64,000 nt of DNA from Arsenicibacter sp965247375. Its GTDB lineage: Bacteria; Bacteroidota; Bacteroidia; Cytophagales; Spirosomataceae. The notes beneath the pieces are model-generated. The model did not search any database and had not been told where the DNA came from. It saw only the letters and a list, made by a program, of their open reading frames with translations. Location of the stretch: contig CBDFHU010000043.1 in assembly GCA_965247375.1 (NCBI GenBank), positions 7,951 to 71,950 of the forward strand. Direction: 5' to 3'. The position numbers and the translations under genes were made by a program. Positions 44,930-52,594 of the stretch are shown piece by piece (position 1 is the stretch's first letter; each line of letters opens with the position of its first letter).

Positions 44930-47386
44930 ATGAACAACCTGAAAGCCATAGGTAGCAGTGTGTTGGCACTGGCTGTCATTGTGGCCCTTAACCGCCCCTG
45001 GGGGACAACTCCCGCTTTTGGTCCTTTACTAAGTCCGTTCACCGGTTTCTGGCAAAATGCCGAATCCGCCACAACCAATGATCAGGCGTTTACGATCAAC
45101 GGTACGCGGCAGCCGGTCACCGTTCTGTTCGATGATGTAGGCGTACCGCATGTTTTCGCGCAGAATGATTATGATGCCTATTTCGCGCAGGGTTTTGTCA
45201 CGGCGCGGGACCGCCTGTGGCAGATGGAGTTTCAGACACATGCTGCCGCCGGCCGTGTCTCTGAAATTGTCGGCGAACGGGCGCTTGAACTCGACCGCTT
45301 CAACCGGCGGATGGGGATGGGTTTCGGGGCCGAAAAAGCAGTAAAGACCATGCTGGCAGATCCGAAAACGAAAGAAATTGTGGAGGCCTACACCGCAGGT
45401 ATCAATGCCTGGATTGAGCAGCTGAAACCGGCAACTTATCCGGTAGAATACAAACTGCTGGGATACGCGCCGGAACCCTGGACACCGATCAAATGTGCCT
45501 ACCTCCTGAAACAGATGACAAGCACGCTGGCGATGGGGGCGGATGACCTCCGGATGACGAACCTGCTGAAGAAATACGGGGCAGGCGTCATCGCTGACCT
45601 GTTCCCTGATTACCCGACCCGCGAAGATCCGATTATTCCGCCGGGCACCAAATGGGATTTCAAACCGCTGCCGGTACCGGCTACGCCAAAGGACTCTGTG
45701 ATGCAGAAACGCCTGCTCGGTATGTCAGCGGCAAGTTTCAGCGCCGGTCTGCTGCGTCATGACCCGTCTGTTGGCAGCAACAACTGGGCTGTCGGGGCGG
45801 AGAAGTCGGCAACCGGTTACCCGATTCTCGCCAATGACCCGCATCTTACCCTGAGCTTACCATCGATCTGGTATCAGATTCAACTTGTTACACCAACGCT
45901 CAATGTATACGGAGCTTCGTTGCCGGGAGCGCCGGGCGTCATTATCGGGTTCAATAAGAACGTTGCCTGGGGGGTGACCAATGTGGGTGCCGATGTACTG
46001 GATTTCTACACCATTCAGTTTAAGGATAATCAGCACTCGGCCTACCTGCACGATAATCAGTGGAAACAAACGACACGGCGTATAGAACGCATCAAGGTAA
46101 AAGGAAAGCCGGACGTGGTCGATACGGTGTACTACACCCATCATGGCCCCGTGGTGTATATGGGGGCACAGAAGCCGTTCCGGCCTAATATCCCGGTAGG
46201 ACACGCCGCCCGCTGGATTGCGCACGAAGCAGCTAATGACCTGTTGTGTTTCTACCAGCTCAACCGCGCCACGAATTATGATGATTACGTAAAGGCACTG
46301 GCCTATTATGCCGCTCCGGCGCAGAATTTCGTTTTTGCCGATAACAGTAAAAACATTGCTATTTCACCGAACGGCCGTTTCCCGCTAAAGTGGAAGGATC
46401 AGGGAAAGTTTATTCTGGACGGTACCAATCCGGCTTACGACTGGCAGGGCTGGATTCCGGCCGAACAGAATCCGCGGGTTAAAAATCCGCCGCGCGGCTT
46501 TGTCAGTTCGGCTAATCAGTTTTCAACCGACCCGTCTTATCCCTATTACCTGAACTGGCAGTTTGCACCGGCAGAACGCGGCCGGCGCATCAACCAGCGG
46601 CTGACAGCGATGCAGAACGCGACGGCTGACAGTCTTCGTGGCTTGCAGAACGACAACCTGAACCTGCGGGCAGTTGATGCCTTGCCGGTGTGGATGCCGC
46701 TGGTTGAGACAAAGCGGCTGAGTGGTCCGCAGACGAAAGCCCTGGAGGTAATCAAGGCATGGAACCGCTACAATGATGCTGATGCGGTGGGAGCCAGTAT
46801 TTTCACGGTCTGGTATGAACAGTTGATGGAGTACGTCTGGAAGGACGATTTTGATGCCGGAGATACACTGCCCATGAGATACCCGAGCTTCGACCGGACT
46901 CTGACGCTTATGCAGCGGGATCCGCAGGCACGCTGGTTTGATAATGTAAAAACACCACAGCGCGAAACCATTACTGATGTGGTGACACAGGCCTTTCAGG
47001 CGGCTTGTGACTCATTGCAGAAAAAACACGGTGAATTGGGCACGGCCTGGGCATGGAGCAAGCATAAAAATACATCAATCCGTCACCTGATTCCGGGGAT
47101 GGATGCGTTCAGCGCCATCGGTGTTCAGAATGGGGGAGGCGCTTCAGTGGTTAATGCTACATCCGAAAAGCACGGGCCTTCATGGCGGATGGTTGTGGCA
47201 TTAGGGCAGTCACCGAAAGCATACGGGGTATATCCCGGCGGGCAGTCCGGTAATCCGGGTAGTCCGTTGTACCAGAATATGATTCAGACATGGGCCGACG
47301 GCAAACTGAACGAATTGCTTTATTTACAGCAGGCTACCGATAAGCATCCCCGTTTAGCCTACAAGTTAGTCTTACAACAACGATAA
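44930..47386 (+). CDS. Penicillin acylase family protein, copy 2
   Basis: An 818-residue protein from ATG 44930; a TTG eight codons upstream is not favoured. The N-terminal hydrophobic helix (IGSSVLALAVIVALNR) is a signal anchor. Ntn-hydrolase motifs: FDDVGVPHVFAQNDYDAYFA at the alpha-chain start and, at the processing site, HDPSVGSNNWAVGAEKSATG, where the Ser becomes the nucleophile, followed by PILANDPHLTLSLPSIWY. This is the typical size for the quinoprotein-amidase/penicillin-acylase group. It is only distantly related to the copy at 28639. A small membrane protein gene follows after eight bases. Confidence 0.92.
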   Translation: MNNLKAIGSSVLALAVIVALNRPWGTTPAFGPLLSPFTGFWQNAESATTNDQAFTINGTRQPVTVLFDDVGVPHVFAQNDYDAYFAQGFVTARDRLWQMEFQTHAAAGRVSEIVGERALELDRFNRRMGMGFGAEKAVKTMLADPKTKEIVEAYTAGINAWIEQLKPATYPVEYKLLGYAPEPWTPIKCAYLLKQMTSTLAMGADDLRMTNLLKKYGAGVIADLFPDYPTREDPIIPPGTKWDFKPLPVPATPKDSVMQKRLLGMSAASFSAGLLRHDPSVGSNNWAVGAEKSATGYPILANDPHLTLSLPSIWYQIQLVTPTLNVYGASLPGAPGVIIGFNKNVAWGVTNVGADVLDFYTIQFKDNQHSAYLHDNQWKQTTRRIERIKVKGKPDVVDTVYYTHHGPVVYMGAQKPFRPNIPVGHAARWIAHEAANDLLCFYQLNRATNYDDYVKALAYYAAPAQNFVFADNSKNIAISPNGRFPLKWKDQGKFILDGTNPAYDWQGWIPAEQNPRVKNPPRGFVSSANQFSTDPSYPYYLNWQFAPAERGRRINQRLTAMQNATADSLRGLQNDNLNLRAVDALPVWMPLVETKRLSGPQTKALEVIKAWNRYNDADAVGASIFTVWYEQLMEYVWKDDFDAGDTLPMRYPSFDRTLTLMQRDPQARWFDNVKTPQRETITDVVTQAFQAACDSLQKKHGELGTAWAWSKHKNTSIRHLIPGMDAFSAIGVQNGGGASVVNATSEKHGPSWRMVVALGQSPKAYGVYPGGQSGNPGSPLYQNMIQTWADGKLNELLYLQQATDKHPRLAYKLVLQQR

Positions 47387-47393
47387 ATTCATT

Positions 47394-47762
47394 ATGCGAC
47401 TGATTCTGATTATCGCCGTGTTAAGTTTTGTGGCTCAGCTCCTGTTACCCTGGTGGAGTCTGGCGCTGGTTGCCGCAGGTACCTGCAGCTGGTTAGGGCA
47501 GAAGGCCGGTCAGTCTTTCGGGCAGGCGTTCATCGGAGCGGCGCTCGTATGGGCCGGTTATGCTTTGCTGATCCATTTTCAGACGGCAGGGATCATGACA
47601 AGCCGTATGAACCAGCTGATCTTTAAAAGCGGCTCACCCGCAGGAATATTGCTTTTGGTGCCGTTTGTTGCGGGTCTGGTTGCCGGTTTAGCCGGGCTGG
47701 CGGGGTATTACATCCGGCAGGCAATGGCGCCCTCACAACAAATCGTAAGTAAAAGGGCGTAA
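47394..47762 (+). CDS. Small integral membrane protein
   Basis: A 122-residue protein with three to four hydrophobic helices (MRLILIIAVLSFVAQLLLPW, AFIGAALVWAGYALLIHF, ILLLVPFVAGLVAGLAGLAG). It has no recognised domain. It follows the penicillin acylase gene by only eight bases and is probably cotranscribed. Topology and role are unknown. Confidence 0.7.
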   Translation: MRLILIIAVLSFVAQLLLPWWSLALVAAGTCSWLGQKAGQSFGQAFIGAALVWAGYALLIHFQTAGIMTSRMNQLIFKSGSPAGILLLVPFVAGLVAGLAGLAGYYIRQAMAPSQQIVSKRA

Positions 47763-47779
47763 TTAGGCAATGATTTTGA

Positions 47780-47787
47780 TAATTTTG
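47780..47787 (+). promoter_or_regulatory. Possible -7 element TAATTTTG
   Basis: TAATTTTG matches TAnnTTTG and lies 34 bases before the GTG start of the OmpH gene. There is no clear TTG at 20 bases upstream. Confidence 0.35.
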
Positions 47788-47821
47788 TAGAAACTATTAA
47801 TAATAACTAACTGATTATCTC

Positions 47822-48424
47822 GTGAAGAACGCTTCGTTGATTCTGAACATCGTACTGGCTGTTGCCGTCGCTGTACTGTATTATCTGCATTTTAAAGGGA
47901 CCCCCTCACAAGAACCAACAGCAACAGCTGTACCTACCGAATCGAAAGGTAAATCGATTGTTTACGTCAACGTTGACTCCCTGCTGACCAGATACGATTT
48001 CTTTAAGGACACCCAGAAAGTGCTTGAAAGCAAGCGGTTTCAATTAGATAACGACCTGAATACAAAAGGCCGTAACCTGCAGAACAAAGCCGCTTTCTTC
48101 CAGCAGCGTGCACAAACCATGACGATGGATCAGGCACGGGCTACCGAAGCCGCCCTCCAGAAAGAGCAACAGGAATTACTGCAATACCGTGAGCGTGCAG
48201 CCCAGCAGCTGGCGGTTGATGAGCAGAAAAAGAACGAAGAGCTCTACAACAAGATTTTTGAGTACCTGAAGAAATACAATAAAGAAAATAAATACGAGTT
48301 TGTATTAGGCTACACTAAAGGCGGCGGAATTCTTTTTGCTGATGCACCCAATGATGTAACCAAAAAGGTACTCGAAGGATTGAATAAAGAATACAAGTCA
48401 ACTCAGGAGGCAGCGAAGAAATAA
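47822..48424 (+). CDS. OmpH/Skp family periplasmic chaperone
   Basis: A 200-residue protein with a GTG start. A signal anchor (LILNIVLAVAVAVLYYLHF) is followed by IVYVNVDSLLTRYDFFKDTQ, the OmpH/Skp start. A long coiled coil then spans about 75-140 (AAFFQQRAQTMTMDQARATE, ALQKEQQELLQYRERAAQQL), and the last beta strands are FVLGYTKGGGILFAD. Skp-like trimers carry outer-membrane proteins across the periplasm. The protein keeps an uncleaved-looking N-terminal helix, so it may be membrane-tethered. Confidence 0.85.
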   Translation: MKNASLILNIVLAVAVAVLYYLHFKGTPSQEPTATAVPTESKGKSIVYVNVDSLLTRYDFFKDTQKVLESKRFQLDNDLNTKGRNLQNKAAFFQQRAQTMTMDQARATEAALQKEQQELLQYRERAAQQLAVDEQKKNEELYNKIFEYLKKYNKENKYEFVLGYTKGGGILFADAPNDVTKKVLEGLNKEYKSTQEAAKK

Positions 48425-48874
48425 TTTCGCTAAATTTGAAACAGAGGAAACCGTTTGAGAGTACTTTACGTATATCAAAGGCAGTGCTTTGTGAAATAAC
48501 AAAAAAATGGTATTATTTTTGTTAGAATCAAAACATACTCAATGGTGTATTTTTGAATACCCGGTATGCTTTGCAAAACATTGAATATATTGTATTCTTT
48601 CGGGATATAGGCAGATAAAATTAGATAGGCACAATTATTGCTTGTATTTTTTTTAGAATAATCTGCTTTTTCTTCATAGATAAAGATATCGCCTGGAAGG
48701 TATCGATGCTGTATCAGGTCTTGAGGCTGTGACTTTGGTACCGTTTTCAACAACGAACGCATCGATCCTCCGGGCGTCTTTTTTTGTTATTCACTACATT
48801 TCCGGCTTTCTGCGAACCTCCGCCGTTTTTCTTCGTTTAATTAAGGTATTGTTTATCCTCATTAATCAGTCAAT
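48425..48874. other. AT-rich intergenic region before smpB
   Basis: 450 bases, distinctly more AT-rich than flanking genes. A 95-codon minus-strand frame (48475-48762) starts MRSLLKTVPKSQPQDLIQHR and has low-complexity, hydrophobic, Ile/Tyr-rich composition; I see no family and treat it as doubtful. A short palindrome ATACCCGGTAT lies at 48557-48567. No tmRNA was found although smpB is adjacent. Confidence 0.4.
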
Positions 48875-49336
48875 ATGGCATCTGCAGCTATTGCAAAAGA
48901 AGTAAATATCAAAAATCGCAGAGCTTCTTTTGAGTATTATTTTATTGATACATATACCGCCGGCCTTGTATTAACCGGTACCGAAATTAAGTCAATCCGG
49001 CAGGGGAAAGTTAATTTACAGGATGCTTACTGCCTGTTTCTGGGAGAAGAGCTGTTTATCCGCCAGATGAGTATTTCGGCCTACACCGAAGGTACCTACA
49101 ACAACCATGAACCCCTGCGTGACCGGAAGCTGTTGCTGACCAGAAGGGAATTGCGGAAACTGACAGAAAAACTCAAGGATCAGGGGCTGACCATTGTGCC
49201 GGTACGGCTGTATACCTCGGAACGGGGATTCGCTAAACTGGAAATTGCCCTTGCGAAAGGAAAAAAGCTTTACGATAAACGCGACAGCATCAAAGAGCGT
49301 GAGGCAGAGCGCAGTATGCAGCGGGAGCGATACTAG
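48875..49336 (+). CDS. smpB: SsrA-binding protein (tmRNA-binding, trans-translation)
   Basis: A 153-residue protein. KNRRASFEYYFIDTYTAGLV then LTGTEIKSIRQGKVNLQDAY, followed by SISAYTEGTYNNHEPLRDRK and a C-terminal GKKLYDKRDSIKEREAERSM tail, are diagnostic. It delivers tmRNA to stalled ribosomes. The C-terminal tail is complete. Confidence 0.97.
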   Translation: MASAAIAKEVNIKNRRASFEYYFIDTYTAGLVLTGTEIKSIRQGKVNLQDAYCLFLGEELFIRQMSISAYTEGTYNNHEPLRDRKLLLTRRELRKLTEKLKDQGLTIVPVRLYTSERGFAKLEIALAKGKKLYDKRDSIKEREAERSMQRERY

Positions 49337-49456
49337 CTTGTTAAGTAAAAAATACGTTTTGCCTGAGGTCCAATTAAATAATTTAACGCACAGAACATCT
49401 TGTGGAAATGTGGATAACTCTGTAAATTGCTAAAAAACAGAATGTCTTAACCACAT

Positions 49457-49972
49457 ATGGGCAGGAAAGTATTAATCTTAAACCAAGACTATAGTGCGCT
49501 TAGTATCTGTTCCGTTCCGAAAGCATTTTTGCTTGTTTATCTGGACAAGGCCGAACTCGTTGCTGAATCTGATCAGTTCAAGCTCCGTACGGTTCAGGCT
49601 GAGTTTCCGATGCCAACCGTAATCCGTCTGCACCGGTATGTACACCTGCCTTATAAAGGTGTCATGCTGACCCGGCAGAACATTTTCAAGCGGGACGGGC
49701 ACCGGTGTCAGTACTGTGGTACGACAGAAGACCTGACGTTAGATCACGTGATGCCGAAATCGAGGGGAGGAAAAACGAACTGGGATAATCTGACAACGGC
49801 CTGTAAACGCTGCAATTCTAAAAAAGGGGACTACACACCCGAAGAAGCTAATCTGAATATCCGGCAACGTCCGTTTAAGCCGTCTTTCCTGCTTTTCCTG
49901 CGTGAATTTTCGGGCGCTGTCGATGCCAGCTGGATGCCGTTTATTGCAAAACGGGAGCGCCGGTATGATTAA
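49457..49972 (+). CDS. HNH endonuclease family protein
   Basis: A 171-residue protein. N-terminal 70 residues (KVLILNQDYSALSICSVPKA, FLLVYLDKAELVAESD) precede an HNH domain: RDGHRCQYCGTTEDLTLDHV with the catalytic His, and RGGKTNWDNLTTACKRCNSK with the zinc Cys pairs. This family is widespread in Bacteroidota and of unknown physiological role, not obviously in a mobile element here. It lies 120 bases after smpB. Confidence 0.88.
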   Translation: MGRKVLILNQDYSALSICSVPKAFLLVYLDKAELVAESDQFKLRTVQAEFPMPTVIRLHRYVHLPYKGVMLTRQNIFKRDGHRCQYCGTTEDLTLDHVMPKSRGGKTNWDNLTTACKRCNSKKGDYTPEEANLNIRQRPFKPSFLLFLREFSGAVDASWMPFIAKRERRYD

Positions 49973-50003
49973 GGGGTAACAAAACACACAAGGCTTTCGC
50001 AAC

Positions 50004-50063
50004 GGGGCTGTCAGCCGGCTAAGAATGAGACTGATGACTCATCTTTAGCCGGCTGACAGCCCC
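50004..50063. repeat. Perfect 19-base inverted repeat (extended hairpin)
   Basis: GGGGCTGTCAGCCGGCTAA at 50004-50022 is the exact inverse of 50045-50063. The inner ATGAG/CTCAT arms extend the stem. It lies 31 bases after the HNH stop and 165 bases before rpsA and lacks a T run. It may be a transcription-independent 3' end, a REP-type element or a protein site. Confidence 0.75.
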
Positions 50064-50128
50064 GGCCATTTATTCCTGAAACTCAAACGCTTTTTATGCC
50101 AAAAGAACTTTTGTTGCGAAAAAAAGCT

Positions 50129-50136
50129 TACCTTTG
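50129..50136 (+). promoter_or_regulatory. -7 element of the rpsA promoter (TACCTTTG)
   Basis: TACCTTTG matches TAnnTTTG. The TTG at 50111-50113 is only 15 bases upstream, shorter than usual. The start codon is at 50228, giving a leader of about 85 bases. Confidence 0.5.
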
Positions 50137-50227
50137 CAGTCCTTTTTACAAGATGTAAAACTAAAATTCAGACTGCCATTTGACCCACAGTCTGATGTAG
50201 GTAAGAGGGTCAAGCAACCAAACATTT

Positions 50228-52012
50228 ATGAGCAAAACGCAGAAAAGCGACAATCTGCCAGAATTTGACTGGGACCGGGCAGATAACAAAGGATTCGGTA
50301 GCGGGTATACGGCTGACGAACGCAGCCGCATGGAACAACTTTACAACGACACACTGTCGCAGGTAAACGAAAAAGAAGTTGTTATGGGCACCGTGGTCGG
50401 GATTACAGATCGTGAAGTGATCCTGAACATTGGTTTCAAGTCAGACGGTTTAGTTCCTGCTTCAGAATTCCGGGATTTGCCGGACCTGAAAATGGGTGAC
50501 GAAGTTGAAGTTTACGTAGAAAACCAGGAAGACCCGAACGGGCAGCTGGTGCTGTCTCGTAAGAAAGCCAAGGTGATCACTGCATGGCAAAAAATTCAGA
50601 AGGCTCTGGACGAAGACCTCATTATCGATGGTTTCGTGAAGCGCCGGACGAAGGGTGGTCTGATTGTAGATATTTACAGTATCGAAGCATTCTTGCCAGG
50701 TTCGCAGATCGACGTGAAACCAATCCGCGATTTCGACATCTTCGTTGGTAAGAAAATGGAAGTTAAGGTTGTTAAGATCAACTATGCGAACGACAACGTG
50801 GTTGTATCGCACAAAGTACTGATCGAGAAAGACCTTGAAGCACAGCGTACGCAGATCCTGAACAACCTTGAGAAAGGTCAGGTACTGGAAGGCGTTATCA
50901 AGAACATGACCAATTTCGGTGTGTTCATCGACCTTGGTGGTGTCGACGGTCTGTTGCACATTACGGATATTTCATGGGGCCGTATCAACCACCCGTCAGA
51001 AGTACTGCACCTCGATCAGCGTGTGAACGTTGTTGTGCTTGACTTCGATGAGGACAAAAAGCGGATCTCATTAGGTATGAAACAACTGCAGGCTCATCCT
51101 TGGGATGCACTTGCTGAAGATATCCAGGTTGGCTCGAAAGTGAAGGGCCGGATCGTTAACGTAGCTGACTACGGTGCGTTCCTGGAAATCATGCCGGGCG
51201 TTGAAGGCTTGATCCACGTTTCTGAAATGTCATGGTCACAGCACCTGCGTAACCCACAGGAATTCCTGAAAGTGGGTGACGAAGTAGAAGCTGTTGTCCT
51301 GACACTGGATCGTGCCGAGCGTAAAATGTCACTGGGCATCAAGCAACTGACAGAAGATCCCTGGACTCGTCCGGAACTGCGTGCTAAATACGCCGTTGGT
51401 ACGAAGCACAAAGGTGTTGTACGTAACCTGACTAACTTCGGTCTGTTCCTTGAACTGGAAGAAGGTATCGATGGTCTGGTACACGTATCTGATCTGTCAT
51501 GGACTAAAAAGATCAAGCATCCTTCTGATTTCATCAAAGTTGGTGAAGAACTGGAAGTAATCGTGCTTGAACTGGACGTTGAAAACCGTCGTCTTGCGTT
51601 AGGTCACAAGCAGCTGGAAGAGAACCCGTGGGATACATTTGAGTCAGTATTCTATGTTGGTTCAACGCACCGTTGCACTATCCTGAGCAAAAATGATAAA
51701 GTAGCTACTCTGGAACTGCCATATGGTATCGAAGGTTTCTGCTCAATCAAAAACCTCGGCAAAGAAGACGGTTCACTGGCAGAACCTGGTGAGTCACTCG
51801 ACTTCAAAGTAACCGAGTTCTCGAAAGAAGAGAAACGCATCATGCTGTCTCACACAAAGACATGGCAGGAAAAAGACGAGCCTAAGAAAGAAGCGAAGCC
51901 TAAAGCTCCGAAAGCTGAAAAAGCGGCTCCTGCTCAGGCAGAACGTGGTGCTACATTAGGTGATCTGGATGCACTGGCTGCATTGAAAGAGCAACTGGAA
52001 GGTAAAAAATAA
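50228..52012 (+). CDS. rpsA: 30S ribosomal protein S1
   Basis: A 594-residue protein of S1/OB-fold repeats. Six S1 motifs can be followed, beginning with GTVVGITDREVILNIGFKSD and then, for example, GVIKNMTNFGVFIDLGGVDG, GRIVNVADYGAFLEIMPGVE and GVVRNLTNFGLFLELEEGID. The last domain is the most divergent, followed by a Lys/Ala/Glu-rich tail (DEPKKEAKPKAPKAEKAAPA). It binds mRNA at the ribosome. Codon choice appears strongly biased, as in highly expressed genes. A terminator follows. Confidence 0.96.
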   Translation: MSKTQKSDNLPEFDWDRADNKGFGSGYTADERSRMEQLYNDTLSQVNEKEVVMGTVVGITDREVILNIGFKSDGLVPASEFRDLPDLKMGDEVEVYVENQEDPNGQLVLSRKKAKVITAWQKIQKALDEDLIIDGFVKRRTKGGLIVDIYSIEAFLPGSQIDVKPIRDFDIFVGKKMEVKVVKINYANDNVVVSHKVLIEKDLEAQRTQILNNLEKGQVLEGVIKNMTNFGVFIDLGGVDGLLHITDISWGRINHPSEVLHLDQRVNVVVLDFDEDKKRISLGMKQLQAHPWDALAEDIQVGSKVKGRIVNVADYGAFLEIMPGVEGLIHVSEMSWSQHLRNPQEFLKVGDEVEAVVLTLDRAERKMSLGIKQLTEDPWTRPELRAKYAVGTKHKGVVRNLTNFGLFLELEEGIDGLVHVSDLSWTKKIKHPSDFIKVGEELEVIVLELDVENRRLALGHKQLEENPWDTFESVFYVGSTHRCTILSKNDKVATLELPYGIEGFCSIKNLGKEDGSLAEPGESLDFKVTEFSKEEKRIMLSHTKTWQEKDEPKKEAKPKAPKAEKAAPAQAERGATLGDLDALAALKEQLEGKK

Positions 52013-52047
52013 ACAGTAACCGGTGGCCTTCGGGCAGAGGTTGCAAA

Positions 52048-52114
52048 GAAAGGTCGGATTAGTCGGCGAAACAGACATTGTCTCAGCGCTGCCAGATCCG
52101 GCCTTTTATTTTTT
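52048..52114 (+). terminator. Terminator-like hairpin after rpsA
   Basis: AAAGGTCGGAT pairs with ATCCGGCCTTTT (one G-T pair) across a loop of about 35 bases. The right arm runs into TTATTTTTTG. Confidence 0.6.
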
Positions 52115-52134
52115 GCGATATTTTCGGGCGGATA

Positions 52135-52165
52135 TTGTGAAAAAAACAATTTTCTTCTAGTTTTG
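52135..52165 (+). promoter_or_regulatory. Bacteroidetes-type promoter of tRNA-Cys
   Basis: TTG at 52135-52137, 20 bases, TAGTTTTG at 52158-52165. The predicted start is about 52172, 34 bases before the tRNA 5' end. Confidence 0.65.
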
Positions 52166-52205
52166 CAGTCCCATTCGACAGCGATGACGGATGCGACATA
52201 CAAAA

Positions 52206-52276
52206 GGTTCCGTGGCCGAGTGGCTAGGCAGAGGTCTGCAAAACCTTCTACAGCGGTTCGAATCCGCTCGGAACCT
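52206..52276 (+). tRNA. tRNA-Cys (anticodon GCA)
   Basis: Acceptor GGTTCCG (52206-52212) pairs with CGGAACC (52269-52275), followed by the discriminator U. The D-arm has GGCCGAGTGGCTAGGC, the anticodon loop is CTGCAAA with stem GAGGT/ACCTTC, and the T-arm is GCGGTTCGAATCCGC. U73 is the usual discriminator for Cys. CCA is not fully encoded. It stands alone between rpsA and the act operon. Confidence 0.95.
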
Positions 52277-52594
52277 CAACTATCCCTGTATTGACAGTAA
52301 GTCGGTACAGGGATTTTTATTTTGCGCCATTTTGTAACTGAAATCATAATTATAAAAAATGTTTATATGAATAAAATAATGATAGAATCGTTGAATTAAT
52401 TAATCGTAGAAAAAGTTATTTTTTACAAAGAAAAATTGGATAAACGGTAAGAAAAACGCGACAGGATGTTGCCAATCAGCCAGTTGCTTAGAAAAGTTAT
52501 AAATAAAGGTGCTATGGAAAATAAAAAAACCATTTTTTGACTGAATAGCAATCCTGCATTACTTTTGTGTGCCAATAATAAGTTGGTAAAAAGT
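52277..52594. other. AT-rich intergenic region before actA
   Basis: 318 bases, very AT-rich. It holds the strong act promoter at 52537-52567 and nothing else recognised. The first 30 bases can form a short hairpin after tRNA-Cys (ATCCCTGTA...TACAGGGAT, 52282-52315), with a T-rich tail, probably the tRNA terminator. Confidence 0.5.
52537..52567 (+). promoter_or_regulatory. Bacteroidetes-type promoter of the act operon
   Basis: TTG at 52537-52539, exactly 20 bases, TACTTTTG at 52560-52567. The predicted transcription start is about 52574, which rules out the TTG start codon at 52565 and favours ATG 52595. Confidence 0.75.

Noticed and set aside
48475..48762. A 95-codon minus-strand frame
   Set aside because: It has low-complexity, hydrophobic content, no family and an AT-rich context. 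It is kept only as a note in the intergenic entry.
48425..48874. tmRNA gene next to smpB
   Set aside because: No tRNA-like ends or tag-peptide frame were recognised in the adjacent intergenic sequence.
52565..52594. The TTG at 52565 as the actA start codon
   Set aside because: It overlaps the -7 element and lies before the predicted transcription start.
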